Source: Flavobacterium beibuense (GTDB taxonomy: Bacteria; Bacteroidota; Bacteroidia; Flavobacteriales; Flavobacteriaceae). Taken from it: a stretch of 64,000 nucleotides of DNA. Below, in pieces: positions 35,261 through 44,974 of the stretch. Below the pieces are notes generated by a model. The model did not search any database. It was not told the origin of the DNA and was given only the letters and a program-made list of their open reading frames with translations. Position numbers and translations under genes: made by a program. Where the stretch lies: assembly GCF_004151245.1 (NCBI RefSeq), contig NZ_JUIW01000007.1:124001-188000 (forward strand), in the 5' to 3' direction. The first letter of the stretch is position 1; each line of letters starts with the position of its first letter.

Positions 35261-36874
35261 TTACTCTATGATTATTTTTTTGGCAGTACTACCATCTTTA
35301 CTTTTTACAGAGACTATATAAGTTCCAGGACTGGTAATGTTTATAGTTGTATTTATAGTTGTAATTTCCTGCTCAAGTATCTTTTGTCCTAATGTGTTAT
35401 AAACTTTTGCTGTGCACGGATAACTTTCTGTCTGAATGTTAAAGCTGCCTTTAGAAGGGTTGGGGTATACAATCAGAGTGTTTTCATTTTTGTTAAACTC
35501 AGGATTATCTAAGCTGTATGATAAAGACTGGAAAGCATTAATTCTGCCATGTCCGTAATAAATGTCAAACCCGGGTGTATCTTCCAATGTGCTTCCTACC
35601 TGATCTTCGGCTGTATTTTCGATTATAGACTTAATTTGGGCTGGTGTTCTGCTTGGATCCTGAGCTAAAAGTAATGCGGCTAACCCGGATACATATGGTG
35701 TTGCCTGAGATGTGCCACCCCAGTATATTCCATATTCTGTATTTGAAGTATGCGAAAGGCCATAAATAAAATTACCCGGAGCAACTACAGATATATGATC
35801 CCCATAATTACTGCCGCTATTTGAATCCCAAAAGAAAGGTTGTGTTCTGCTGTCATTAGGATTTGTTGACCCAACAGCAATAACCCCTTCAAAATTGGCA
35901 GGATAAAAAGGTATTGAGGTGTTAAAATTCATCATGCAGGCTACTACAACCACATTATTGTTAAGTGCATATTGAACAGCTTCTTCAAGTACCTGTGAAT
36001 ACTGATTACCGCCAACAGAAAGATTAATAACCCTTGCTCCGTTATCTGCGGCATAAATAATAGCATCATACCACCATGAATAATTTCCGTTGTTATTAGC
36101 ATTAAGTCCTTTTAGTGTCATGATCTTACAGTTAAGATCTACCCCGGAATATCCTGATAAATTATTACCGTTTGCAGCGATAATGCCCGTTACATTGGTA
36201 CCGTGGCCATGATCGTCAAAAGGAAAAGGTACATTCGAAACAAAATCCCAACCAAAAAAATCGTTTATATAGCCATTATTGTCATTATCAATATCATCAT
36301 CAAAATTGACTGTCTCAGCTTCGTTAGACCAAAGTCGTCCCTCAAATTCAGGATGTTCTAAATTTAGCCCACTGTCCATTACCGCAACAATTATTTCGCT
36401 GCTTCCCTGTTCAATATCCCAGGCAGCTTCCATATCTATATCAGCGCCTGATATCGAAGGCGACAGGTTAAAGCTACCATCGTTATGTAAACCCCATTGC
36501 CTAAAATAGAATTGGTCGTTAGGTGTCATGTTAAACTTTTTACCGCCACCTTGGCCTATATAGTCAGGCTCTGCATATTCAACTGTTTGAAGCTGACTGT
36601 AAGCCTTTACCAAATTTTCAATATTAGTGTCGTTGGGGAATGAAATTGTAAAGAGTTGGGATTTAGATTTTTTACCTGATTTTAATTTTGTAATCCCGGC
36701 CGCATTATAATTTTTTGCTATGCTGTCTATTTGTACAATACCTGTAGAATTATTGTTTAAGGTAATATTTTCTACACTGCTTTTAAGCTTAATGGTAATA
36801 CGATTAGTTTTTGGGGTTTGCGCATTAATTGTAAAAGATAATAAGAAAGCGCATGAAAGTAATAGTTTTTTCAT
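35261..36874 (-). CDS. T9SS-exported subtilisin-like serine protease (S8)
   Basis: The protein has 537 residues. The signal peptide ends at about 18 (FTINAQ) and a propeptide of about 90 residues follows (ending near VEYAEPDY). The S8 catalytic domain spans about 125-435: Asp D167 (VAVMDSGLN), His H224 (DDHGHGTNVTG) and Ser S389 (GGTSQATPYVSG). A type A T9SS sorting domain follows at about 465-537 (VYPNPSKGSFNI, YNTLGQKILEQ, PGTYIVSV). It is a secreted endopeptidase. It is 46 bp downstream of two small paralogous secreted-protein genes and may share their transcript; the link between protease and small proteins is inference. Confidence 0.95.
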   Translation of the reverse strand: MKKLLLSCAFLLSFTINAQTPKTNRITIKLKSSVENITLNNNSTGIVQIDSIAKNYNAAGITKLKSGKKSKSQLFTISFPNDTNIENLVKAYSQLQTVEYAEPDYIGQGGGKKFNMTPNDQFYFRQWGLHNDGSFNLSPSISGADIDMEAAWDIEQGSSEIIVAVMDSGLNLEHPEFEGRLWSNEAETVNFDDDIDNDNNGYINDFFGWDFVSNVPFPFDDHGHGTNVTGIIAANGNNLSGYSGVDLNCKIMTLKGLNANNNGNYSWWYDAIIYAADNGARVINLSVGGNQYSQVLEEAVQYALNNNVVVVACMMNFNTSIPFYPANFEGVIAVGSTNPNDSRTQPFFWDSNSGSNYGDHISVVAPGNFIYGLSHTSNTEYGIYWGGTSQATPYVSGLAALLLAQDPSRTPAQIKSIIENTAEDQVGSTLEDTPGFDIYYGHGRINAFQSLSYSLDNPEFNKNENTLIVYPNPSKGSFNIQTESYPCTAKVYNTLGQKILEQEITTINTTINITSPGTYIVSVKSKDGSTAKKIIIE

Positions 36875-36920
36875 AGGTGTGTTTAATTATTTTCGTAAAA
36901 ATATTAAATTAATTTTAGTG

Positions 36921-37301
36921 TTATTTCTCAAAAGCATTTATGTTTTCCAAATTTCCAAGTTCGTCAAGATAAGCGATAAATACTGCACCTTCCGGAGGAT
37001 AGTGCATATTGATTCTTTTAAGTTGTCCGTTTTCTTTAACCAGGCTTAACTCAAGTCTGTTAGGTTTGGTTTGCCATTCTTTTCTGTTAACTGCAATAAC
37101 ATGTATACCGTTTACCTTTTGATTGTACTCTTTGCAAATTTCTGTTTTCTGAATATAAAGAGTATCACGCCCTTTTGCTTCCGGATGTAAAAAATGCTGC
37201 ACTTCCTTATGCCTAATAATATCAGTTATCAGGTTACACTGATTACTTTTTTGCAGACAACAAAACAGGCTGATAAAAATATAAACGGCGATTGTTTTCA
37301 T
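36921..37301 (-). CDS. Small secreted protein, paralogue of the gene at 37325-37720
   Basis: The protein has 126 residues with a short leader (MKTIAVYIFISLFCCL). The mature part has EVQHFLHPEAKGRDTLYIQ, a Cys-containing TEICKEY segment and ends with INMHYPPEGAVFIAYLDEL. The first codons and the 20-odd bp upstream are nearly identical to the neighbouring gene, and the rest aligns at the same positions (LYVLKNNFC, INIRYPIQG), so the two are a diverged tandem duplication. It is located 46 bp upstream of the subtilase gene on the same strand. The function is unknown. Confidence 0.65.
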   Translation of the reverse strand: MKTIAVYIFISLFCCLQKSNQCNLITDIIRHKEVQHFLHPEAKGRDTLYIQKTEICKEYNQKVNGIHVIAVNRKEWQTKPNRLELSLVKENGQLKRINMHYPPEGAVFIAYLDELGNLENINAFEK

Positions 37302-37324
37302 AGTAAAGGTATTTTTTGATTTCT

Positions 37325-37720
37325 CTATTTTATATAATATATATTTACATCTATTAATTCATTTTGGTTATTAATATCAGCTATTATACAAACACCCTGT
37401 ATAGGATATCTGATATTAATTTTAGTCAAATTGTTTTCAGATATAATAGAGGTAACCTTGAAATAATTTTTTAAATTTTTTATTTCGTCTTCTTCAATCA
37501 TAATAACTGTTAGCTCTCCAATTTTGGTGTCTGTATCATTACAAAAGTTATTTTTTAAGACATATAATTTTTTTCTGTCTTCCAGTTCTGTGTGTAATAG
37601 TTTTTGAACTTTTACATTTTGTATTATCTCTTTAAGGGCACAAGATCTCGATGCTTCTTGAGTTGATGAATTTAATAACAGAAGCACAGGATATAAGACA
37701 TAAACGGCGATTGTTTTCAT
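37325..37720 (-). CDS. Small secreted protein, tandem paralogue
   Basis: From ATG at 37720 the protein has 131 residues and begins MKTIAVYVLYPVLLLL, identical at the start to its neighbour at 36921-37301. An in-frame ATG at 37753 lies inside the preceding terminator and is rejected. Conserved positions are VQKLLHTELEDRKKLYVL, a Cys in NNFCND, and INIRYPIQGVCII. It ends 23 bp before the next start, so the pair is cotranscribed. The protein is probably periplasmic; its function is unknown. Confidence 0.65.
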   Translation of the reverse strand: MKTIAVYVLYPVLLLLNSSTQEASRSCALKEIIQNVKVQKLLHTELEDRKKLYVLKNNFCNDTDTKIGELTVIMIEEDEIKNLKNYFKVTSIISENNLTKINIRYPIQGVCIIADINNQNELIDVNIYYIK

Positions 37721-37737
37721 AGTGAATGGTAATTTAT

Positions 37738-37770
37738 ACAAAAAAAAAGCCATCCGATTCAGGAAGGCTT
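37738..37770 (-). terminator. Terminator of the gene at 37780-38196
   Basis: On the minus strand AAGCCTTCC (37762-37770) pairs with GGATGGCTT (37747-37755), with one mismatch, and a run of T follows. This places a transcript end between the first and second of the three related genes. Confidence 0.75.
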
Positions 37771-37779
37771 ATATTCATA

Positions 37780-38196
37780 TTATGGTTTAGCTATAAGCAA
37801 TTCTTCTTTAGCACGTTTCTTTGCCGGGCCATACTCTACATATACATGATATAGTTTATCATCTTCTGTAACTCTGGTAACTTTAAGGTTGTATTTGTCT
37901 TTAAAAATAAAGGAATTACAATCTGTAGGTGCTCCGTCAGCACAAACTGTAATGATAAGGTTTTGAGAAGCCTCATCGGTTTCAGGCATATTTGCACTTC
38001 CTGATTCGTTATAATTAATAATGGTAGATAGTGATCCCAATTTAACGGGATAACTGGTGTAACTATCTATTGAACCTAACAGGTTACTAAACTCTTTGTT
38101 TTCTAATTTTTGAGTTAATGTTGTTTGAGAGTGTGCAAACTGTGTAAGAGCACAAACTGCAAGTATTAATACAGTTTTACGGAAGGTGTTTTTCAT
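37780..38196 (-). CDS. Small secreted protein, possible distant relative of the two downstream genes
   Basis: The protein has 138 residues; the signal peptide ends at about 23 (TQFAHSQ). It contains NKEFSNLLGSID near the start, two Cys residues (CADGAPTDCN, about 90-98) likely to form a disulfide, and LKVTRVTEDDKLYHVYVEYG near the end. The spacing of the E(F/V)xxLL, Cys and VxxxYG/P positions resembles the two genes downstream, suggesting a three-member family, but identity is low. It has its own terminator. The function is unknown. Confidence 0.65.
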   Translation of the reverse strand: MKNTFRKTVLILAVCALTQFAHSQTTLTQKLENKEFSNLLGSIDSYTSYPVKLGSLSTIINYNESGSANMPETDEASQNLIITVCADGAPTDCNSFIFKDKYNLKVTRVTEDDKLYHVYVEYGPAKKRAKEELLIAKP

Positions 38197-38349
38197 GTTG
38201 GTAATAGTTTGGTTGTTGTTTCTGTATATGCAATTTAATACTTTTTGATAAATAACTTAAGTAGCCTGCATAATATTAGCTAAGGTTGTTTAATTTAGAA
38301 TCTCTTTTGAAATTAAATTACATAAATTTGAAGTTTCAACCCCTTTTAT

Positions 38350-40854
38350 ATGAAAAAACTATTTTTTAGCCTGTTGTTCCTTTTTACACTAACCTTACAG
38401 GCACAGCTGAAAAGCCCTTCAGAATTTATACCAAGTTACGGGAGCCAGGTAAGCTATTACCATCAGTTAGAAAATTACTTTACGCATTTAACCCAAAATT
38501 CAGATTACATACTTAAAAAGCCTTACGGTTATACTTATCAGGAGCGAAGCCTTAATGTATATTACATTTCCACTCCGCAAAACCTGAAAGATCTTGAAAA
38601 CATAAGGCAAAACCATCTGTATCAAATTGGGCTATCAGACAAAAAACCAACCACAACCGTTAACGATAAAGCTATAGTATGGCTTAGTTTTAATGTACAC
38701 GGTAATGAGCCCGGTGCTGCCGAAAGCTCTATGAATGTGGCCTTTGAGCTTATAAACCCAAATAATAAGAAGACCAAAGAATGGCTGGAGAATACCATAA
38801 TTATATTAGACCCATGCCTGAACCCGGACGGATATTCCCGTTATGGAAACTGGCTTAGGGATGTAACGGGGCAACAGCTTCATCCGGGGCTGACTGACAG
38901 GGAGCATATGGAACCTTGGCCGGGTGGCAGGCAAAACCATTATGCGTATGACCTTAACCGTGACTGGGCATGGCAAACGCAGGCGGAGTCGCAACAGCGC
39001 ATAAGGCTTTTTAATGAGTGGATGCCAATGGTACATGTGGATGTCCATGAAATGGGATATAACGAGCCTTATTTTTTTCCTCCTGCAGCAGAGCCAATGC
39101 ATGAATATATCACTCAGGCGCAAAAAGATTTTCATGTTGCAATAGGGGAAATGACTTCAAAACGATTTGACCTAAAGGGATGGAACTACTATACAAGAGA
39201 GCGTTTCGATTTGTTTTATCCGAGCTATGGTGATACTTATCCGAGTTTTAATGGTGCCGTGGGGATGACGTATGAACAGGGTGGTATAGGAGCCGGAAGG
39301 GCAGTGGTAATGAGCAACGGAAATATACTAACGCTACAGGACAGGATAGATCACCATACCGAAGCAGTACTTACCGCGGTTGAAACGGCTTCCTGGCAAA
39401 AGGATAAGTTGGTTAAAAACTTCCGTCAGTATTACAAAGACGGCAGGGAAGGTAATAAAGGAAAATATAAAACCTACATTATAAAAAATAACGGTAAGAC
39501 ACAGCAGCTTGCCGAGCTGCTGGAACGAAATAAGATTCAGTTTGCTTATGCCAAAGAGTCTAAAAAGTTAAACGGTTACAGCTATATGGCAAATGGCGAT
39601 AAAGATTTTACCGTAGAGCCTAACGATTTAATAATAAGTGTCAAGCAGCCTAAAAGCATACTTACACAGGTGTTGTTTGAACCTGCACCTAAACTTACCG
39701 ACAGCCTATCGTATGATATAACCGCCTGGGCACTGCCTTATGCCTATGGAGTGGAGAGTTATGCACTTAAAAACAACCCTAAAATTGATACCAAAAAAGA
39801 GATTAGCTATCAGGGTAAACTTGACTTTGAAAGGGCTTATGCTTACTACATTCCCTGGAATGGAAGGGCTTCGGCAAGAACGCTTTCCTGTCTGCTTAAA
39901 AGCGGGATAAAGGTACGCTCAGCCAGAAAAGCATCTTTCTTCAGAGGTGTAAGGATCAAACCGGGAGATTTAATTGTACTTAAAGGAGATAACCAAAATC
40001 TGTACGATTTTAAAAACAGTATGGATATGCTACTGGAAAACAAACCCGATTATGAAGTTTTGGAAAGTGGCTTTTCTTTAGAAGGTGGTGACTTAGGAGG
40101 AGAGTATTATCCTTTACTTAGTGCGCCAAAAGTATTATTGCTTTCGGGAGAGACTGTAAGTGCTACCGATTTTGGACAGGCATGGTTTTACTTCGATCAG
40201 ATGATAGAATATCCCGTAAGTATAGTGGATGTTAGAAATATTGGCAGGATTAACTTTAGTGATTTTACAACCATAGTATTGGCAGATGGCTGGTATGATT
40301 TTACCGAAGACCAAAAAAATGATTTGGATAATTTTATTAAAGACGGTGGCAAAGTAATTGCAATTGGCAATGCGCTGGGTATTTTTGAAGACAGGGCAGG
40401 GTATAACCTTACGCGTTTTGCTTCGGAACAGGATAAACAGGAAGAACTTGACCGTAAGGAGGAAGAGGCTTTAAAAGCCCGTTTTATGGATTATAAAAAT
40501 GCCGAAAGACGTTCAATATCAGAGTCGGTGCCGGGGGCGGTGGTAGAAAATGTAATAGATAAGTCACATCCGCTTTCTTACGGACTTGGCGACAAGTATT
40601 ACAGCCTTAAAACCAGCGATACCCATTACCAGTTACTTAAGGATGCCTGGAATGTGGCCTATGTACCAAAGGATTACATAAGCTTTGGTTTTATTGGACA
40701 AAACCTTAGAAAAAAACTGGAAAACACTGTTACCTTTGCTGTAGAACAAAAAGGCAGCGGACAGGTAATTTATATGATAGATAACCCATTGTTCAGAGGA
40801 TTTTGGGAAAACGGTAACCTGCTTTTCAGCAATGCCATATTTTTAGTGGATTAA
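38350..40854 (+). CDS. Secreted M14-family zinc carboxypeptidase-like protein
   Basis: The protein has 834 residues with a signal peptide (cleavage near 18, TLQAQ). The M14 domain has the zinc ligands H117 and E120 (NVHGNEPGAAES), the third ligand H233 (VDVHEMGYN) and the catalytic Glu E309 (MTYEQGG), all in the expected order. The C-terminal half (about 590-834) looks like a glutamine-amidotransferase-like alpha/beta domain (PKVLLLSGETVS, FTTIVLADGWYDF). Large M14 proteins of this type are common in Bacteroidota and are presumed to release C-terminal residues from peptides outside the cytoplasm. A TAAATTTG at 38323-38330 may be the -7 element. A membrane-protein gene follows after 10 bp. Confidence 0.9.
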   Translation: MKKLFFSLLFLFTLTLQAQLKSPSEFIPSYGSQVSYYHQLENYFTHLTQNSDYILKKPYGYTYQERSLNVYYISTPQNLKDLENIRQNHLYQIGLSDKKPTTTVNDKAIVWLSFNVHGNEPGAAESSMNVAFELINPNNKKTKEWLENTIIILDPCLNPDGYSRYGNWLRDVTGQQLHPGLTDREHMEPWPGGRQNHYAYDLNRDWAWQTQAESQQRIRLFNEWMPMVHVDVHEMGYNEPYFFPPAAEPMHEYITQAQKDFHVAIGEMTSKRFDLKGWNYYTRERFDLFYPSYGDTYPSFNGAVGMTYEQGGIGAGRAVVMSNGNILTLQDRIDHHTEAVLTAVETASWQKDKLVKNFRQYYKDGREGNKGKYKTYIIKNNGKTQQLAELLERNKIQFAYAKESKKLNGYSYMANGDKDFTVEPNDLIISVKQPKSILTQVLFEPAPKLTDSLSYDITAWALPYAYGVESYALKNNPKIDTKKEISYQGKLDFERAYAYYIPWNGRASARTLSCLLKSGIKVRSARKASFFRGVRIKPGDLIVLKGDNQNLYDFKNSMDMLLENKPDYEVLESGFSLEGGDLGGEYYPLLSAPKVLLLSGETVSATDFGQAWFYFDQMIEYPVSIVDVRNIGRINFSDFTTIVLADGWYDFTEDQKNDLDNFIKDGGKVIAIGNALGIFEDRAGYNLTRFASEQDKQEELDRKEEEALKARFMDYKNAERRSISESVPGAVVENVIDKSHPLSYGLGDKYYSLKTSDTHYQLLKDAWNVAYVPKDYISFGFIGQNLRKKLENTVTFAVEQKGSGQVIYMIDNPLFRGFWENGNLLFSNAIFLVD

Positions 40855-40864
40855 ATAAAAATTT

Positions 40865-41323
40865 ATGAAAAAAAGACTTTTTGAGAGATCGTTTTATGTA
40901 CTTGGATTACTTTCTATGATTACGTTAACGTCTCCTTTTTTTAGTTACAGGCCTACCGCAGTAACAACAAACGACTGGTTTATATGGGGAAACTTTAACC
41001 TGCTGGATATTGTTGTGGAAGGGCTTCCGCGATTTTCTAAGGTAGCAATGAGCGATACCATGAAATTAGTTATCGTAATAAGTACTATTATACTTGCACT
41101 TGGCGTTTTCCAGTTTGTAGGTTCTCTTTTTAAACAGCGCAAACAGGTATTGTTTTCGGCGATAACCCTTTTTGTATTGCTTGCAGGCGGAATTATCTAT
41201 ATTAAATCCGGAGGATATGATATTACCGTTAAGGCAGGATATTATATTTTTATGGCGCTTGAAGCTGCTGTTATTACAATGGGAATACTGTTAGGAAAGA
41301 AAACAGAAAAAAACGTAGCATAA
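40865..41323 (+). CDS. Four-helix membrane protein, unknown function
   Basis: The protein has 152 residues with four hydrophobic segments (about 10-28, 67-89, 96-113 and 122-143). The loop between the first two (about 29-66) contains NDWFIWGNFNLLD. No motif is recognised. It starts 10 bp after the stop codon of the M14 peptidase gene, so it is probably cotranscribed, and the GH114-like gene follows 29 bp later. Confidence 0.65.
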   Translation: MKKRLFERSFYVLGLLSMITLTSPFFSYRPTAVTTNDWFIWGNFNLLDIVVEGLPRFSKVAMSDTMKLVIVISTIILALGVFQFVGSLFKQRKQVLFSAITLFVLLAGGIIYIKSGGYDITVKAGYYIFMALEAAVITMGILLGKKTEKNVA

Positions 41324-41352
41324 ATATAACCCACCCCCGCCATTAACCAACA

Positions 41353-42354
41353 ATGAAAAGATTACTACTGCCATTGGCAGCATTACTTGTTGTGTCATGT
41401 CATACAGATATTGACGACAACGGAACCGCAAACAATAACAACGGGGAGAATCCCGGGGAAACAGTTATAGATTACAGGCAGGAAATGCGCCAGCTTGTAA
41501 TTAACATCAGCCAAAAGGCCAAAGGGATAAGTCCCGGCTTTGCGGTCATTCCCCAAAACGGTATTGAACTGCTTACCAATAACGGAGATCCGTTTGGTTC
41601 GCTAAACTTACCTTATCTTAATTCCATAGACGGGCACGGACAGGAAGACCTGATATATGGTTATAATAACGACGATGAAGCTACACCTGCCGATGTAACC
41701 GACTATCTAAAGAATTTCTTGGACAGGTCTAAGGAGTTTGGTAAAAAGATATTGGTTACAGATTATTGTACTTTAGCGTCTCATATGGAGAATTCCTATC
41801 TTCAAAATGAGGATAGTGAGTATATTTCTTTTGCAGCCCCTAACAGGGAATTAAATGTTATACCGGAGCCATATCCTTATAACTCTAATGTTGCAAATAT
41901 ATCCCAGCTATCACAGGCCAAAAACTTTTTATACCTTATAAATCCTGAAAATTATAGCAGTAAACAGGAGTTTATTGCTGCCGTGGCACAAACTGATTAT
42001 GATGTAATTATAATGGATTTGTTTTTAAACGGACAGGCTTTTACTGCAACCGAAGTGTCTCAGTTAAAGACTAAAGCAAACGTTGGTAGTCGCATGGTAA
42101 TATGCTATATGTCTATAGGTGAGGCAGAAGATTATCGTTATTACTGGCAGCAGGAGTGGAGTACAACTCCGCCGGAATGGATAGCAGCAGAGAACCCTGA
42201 CTGGGGAGGTAATTATAAGGTAAAGTACTGGAATGAGGAATGGAAATCCATTATCTATTCAGGGCAGGGATCGTATCTTGATACGATACTACAGGCAGGC
42301 TTTAATGGGGTATACCTTGATATTATTGATGCCTTTGAGTATTTTGAAGAATAA
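41353..42354 (+). CDS. Lipoprotein of the TM1410/GH114 (endo-alpha-1,4-polygalactosaminidase-like) family
   Basis: The protein has 333 residues. The lipobox is VVSC (Cys16), followed by an Asn/Asp/Gly-rich tether (17-50). The barrel domain (about 55-330) has family features: VIIMDLFLNG, RMVICYMSIGEAEDYRYYW with conserved acidic residues, PEWIAAENPDWGGNYKVKYW and GFNGVYLDIIDAFEYF at the C-terminus. It is predicted to be a surface or periplasmic glycoside hydrolase on amino-sugar polymers; substrate and activity are inference. It is the third gene in the run after the M14 peptidase and is closed by the terminator at 42358-42381. Confidence 0.82.
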   Translation: MKRLLLPLAALLVVSCHTDIDDNGTANNNNGENPGETVIDYRQEMRQLVINISQKAKGISPGFAVIPQNGIELLTNNGDPFGSLNLPYLNSIDGHGQEDLIYGYNNDDEATPADVTDYLKNFLDRSKEFGKKILVTDYCTLASHMENSYLQNEDSEYISFAAPNRELNVIPEPYPYNSNVANISQLSQAKNFLYLINPENYSSKQEFIAAVAQTDYDVIIMDLFLNGQAFTATEVSQLKTKANVGSRMVICYMSIGEAEDYRYYWQQEWSTTPPEWIAAENPDWGGNYKVKYWNEEWKSIIYSGQGSYLDTILQAGFNGVYLDIIDAFEYFEE

Positions 42355-42357
42355 TAT

Positions 42358-42381
42358 AAAACGCCCCTTTTGGGGCGTTTT
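42358..42381. terminator. Bidirectional terminator
   Basis: AAAACGCCCC (42358-42367) pairs with GGGGCGTTTT (42372-42381) around a TTTT loop, between the convergent GH114-like gene and the response regulator gene. Confidence 0.92.
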
Positions 42382-42427
42382 TATTTATTGGTTAATGAAT
42401 GCAGGATGTATATGTTATGGCGAACAA

Positions 42428-42850
42428 TTAATCAAAGTATCTTTCCAAAATTTCGTCAAGCATCATAACGGTTAGCGGCTTCGTCTTAAAGGCAGACAGT
42501 ATGCCAAGTGATCTTGCTTTATCCATATCATCCGGATTTTCTGATGTGGTAAGCATTACCACAATCATTTTGCAATGCAGATTTTTATCCAGTTTTTCGT
42601 ATTCTTCTAAAAATTCCCATCCGTTCATGCCCGGCATGTTAATGTCAAGAAAAATAAGATCAGGATGTTTTTCCCCGTTATCTTCTTTTCTCTTTAGGTA
42701 CTCCAGTGCTTCTTCGGCAGACTCCTTTACAACAACATGCTTTGCAGCATTATTTTTTTTAATTACTCTTTCGTGAAAAAAGTTGTCGATCTTATTGTCG
42801 TCAACCAGCATTATGCAATTTACCTGCCTTATCATAACATCATTATCCAT
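42428..42850 (-). CDS. Single-domain response regulator
   Basis: The protein has 140 residues and consists only of a receiver domain: acidic pocket D17-D18, phospho-acceptor D69 ([13 protein letters not shown]), conserved Thr in VVMLTTS and Lys in FKTKPL. There is no output domain, as in Rcp1/CheY-like regulators. Its start overlaps the 3' end of the histidine kinase gene by 8 bp, so the two are translationally coupled and surely form a pair. The output must go through another protein or a phosphorelay. Confidence 0.94.
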   Translation of the reverse strand: MDNDVMIRQVNCIMLVDDNKIDNFFHERVIKKNNAAKHVVVKESAEEALEYLKRKEDNGEKHPDLIFLDINMPGMNGWEFLEEYEKLDKNLHCKMIVVMLTTSENPDDMDKARSLGILSAFKTKPLTVMMLDEILERYFD

Positions 42851-44813
42851 TTTGTATAAATTTTGAAATTGTAAACTTAAATGTACTTCCTGTTCCTAAT
42901 TCTGATTCTACCCATATTTTACCCTTGTGAAGCCCCACAACTTTATAACAATGTGCCAGCCCTATACCATGTCCCTCATACTCATCTTCTTTATGCAGGC
43001 TTTTAAAAATCTGGAAAATACGGTCAAAGTATCTGGGGTTAATACCTATCCCGTTATCGGTTACCCAAAACTCATAATAATCTTTTTCTTCGTGGCAATG
43101 TATCTTTACCTCACATGGTACATCCTTTTTCCTGAATTTAATAGCGTTATTAATAAGGTTTTGAAAAACCAGTCTCAACTCTACTTTATAAGCATATACT
43201 TGAGGCATTACACCATATGTTATCTCTGCGTTTGATTCCTTTATTAGTCTGTTTAAATCGGTAATAACCTCTTTGACCATATCGTTACAGTCCACATAGC
43301 TAAGCTCCCTGTCTTTACCCAGTCTTGCAAAATCCAGCAGTGATTTAACCAAAAGTGACATTCTTCCTGTGGCATCGTTTATTGTATTGAGATAGCTTTT
43401 TAACTCATCTTTTAACTCATGACCGTAATCTTCTTCAATAACCTGAATAAAATTGCTTACAGTTCTTATAGGCTCCTGTAAATCGTGTGAGGCTATGTAA
43501 TTAAACTGTTCCAATTCTTTATTCCTTATCTGAAGTTCCTGAAGCTGGTCTTTAATAATAGTTTCGTTCCGCTTACGTTCGGTAATATCTATTACCGAAG
43601 CCAGTATTACATTGTCGGTATTTGTGGCTAACGGATTAAGGCCTATTTCTACAGGAAACTCGGTACCGTCCTTTTTTACTGCATATAAATCTCTCCCCGC
43701 TCCAAAGTATCTTGCAGTTGGTAGTTCGTGATAACTTCCTCTGTTTTTAGGGTGTCGTTTTCTTGATTTTTTAGGGACGAGTATATCTATAGACTGTCCT
43801 ACAAGCTCTTGTTTAGTATAGCCAAAAAGTTTTTCTGCCTGCTCGTTAATCAGGGTAATGTCACCTTCGGGGTTTGATATTATAAATGCATTTGGTGCCG
43901 ACTCAATCACGCTTCTAAAGTGTTGTTCTGCCATTTTTTGTTTTCTCTCAGATGTATTTATGGCATTTGCAGCTTTGTAAATAAAACAAAAGCATATAAG
44001 TATAAACCCAATTGAGGTAAGGGCAAGACTTGGTTTTAATCCCATAATTGATCCTGAATCCACACTAAAATTGCTATGGTCAAAAAATTGCAGTCTCAGG
44101 TATGTTACTATTATTATTAGCGCGAATAGCTGTAAAAAAAGGCGCTTTGCAATTATATTTCCTGTTTCTTTTACTGTAAATATTCTTGTAAACCCAATCT
44201 CAGGATAAAGCATACTGGCACTCATAGACAAAATACTAAAGCTTATGGCTGTATGTATGGCTATTGGTGTTAAAAAGCTGAATTTATATAGACTGGGTAC
44301 ACTAAAAAAATATCCTATTATGCATATAAAGGAAATTACCGTTACAAAATGAAAGGCATACTGGCAGTAAATCCTTAGTTTTTGAAATAAGGCAGCGCAA
44401 AACATAGAGGCCCCCATTACTATAAATAATACAGATGTTATGGGAGACATACGTCCCGGATAGGCTTCATGTTTTTCTATTCCCACTAAATCAGGATATA
44501 ACAGTTGATCTACACCTAAATCTATAGATAAAATTCCCTGACACAAGGATGCAAGGGCATGTATTGCCACAAACATTTCCATTAACAGGATCGTAGCCGA
44601 AATTCTTTTAATAGAAGTAGAAGCTACCAGGCAAAACGACAGCACTAAAAATGAAAGAGCTGTGTTAAACTTCATGGATATATATCCGTCAAGTATGCTT
44701 TTTAATACTTCTATATTAAAAAACCAACCTATTAAAACTGCTATTGAGAGGGTTAAAACAAGAAGACCTCCAATAGTAACAAAACGAATTTGATTAATCT
44801 TTTTGCTTAGCAT
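42843..44813 (-). CDS. Membrane-bound PAS sensor histidine kinase
   Basis: From ATG at 44813 the protein has 656 residues (a TTG two codons upstream is possible). About 10-285 holds seven to eight transmembrane helices, forming a MASE-like integral membrane sensor. A PAS domain lies at about 300-420 ([28 protein letters not shown]). HisKA carries the phospho-acceptor H443 ([14 protein letters not shown]). The HATPase domain has the N box [11 protein letters not shown]1 DNGIGI and G2 GHGIGLAHC. The HisKA/HATPase part is of the bacteriophytochrome-like class, which usually pairs with single-domain regulators, as here. The signal sensed is unknown. Confidence 0.93.
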   Translation of the reverse strand: MLSKKINQIRFVTIGGLLVLTLSIAVLIGWFFNIEVLKSILDGYISMKFNTALSFLVLSFCLVASTSIKRISATILLMEMFVAIHALASLCQGILSIDLGVDQLLYPDLVGIEKHEAYPGRMSPITSVLFIVMGASMFCAALFQKLRIYCQYAFHFVTVISFICIIGYFFSVPSLYKFSFLTPIAIHTAISFSILSMSASMLYPEIGFTRIFTVKETGNIIAKRLFLQLFALIIIVTYLRLQFFDHSNFSVDSGSIMGLKPSLALTSIGFILICFCFIYKAANAINTSERKQKMAEQHFRSVIESAPNAFIISNPEGDITLINEQAEKLFGYTKQELVGQSIDILVPKKSRKRHPKNRGSYHELPTARYFGAGRDLYAVKKDGTEFPVEIGLNPLATNTDNVILASVIDITERKRNETIIKDQLQELQIRNKELEQFNYIASHDLQEPIRTVSNFIQVIEEDYGHELKDELKSYLNTINDATGRMSLLVKSLLDFARLGKDRELSYVDCNDMVKEVITDLNRLIKESNAEITYGVMPQVYAYKVELRLVFQNLINNAIKFRKKDVPCEVKIHCHEEKDYYEFWVTDNGIGINPRYFDRIFQIFKSLHKEDEYEGHGIGLAHCYKVVGLHKGKIWVESELGTGSTFKFTISKFIQNG

Positions 44814-44974
44814 AGTCAAACCAGAGTAACATTAATACATACGTGTATTGGATAGGATTTGGATGCTAAAATATATAGAAATATTTATAATATAGATTTT
44901 TAGCTATGAAGTGAATAGTTGAGACTGTAAAATGCAGTTTTGTGTAGATTAATGGTTTTCTGTAACTTGAATAA

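Noticed and set aside
37721..37753. Extended N-terminus for the secreted protein at 37325-37720
   Set aside because: The extra codons lie in the terminator of the upstream gene, and the paralogue starts at the equivalent of 37720.
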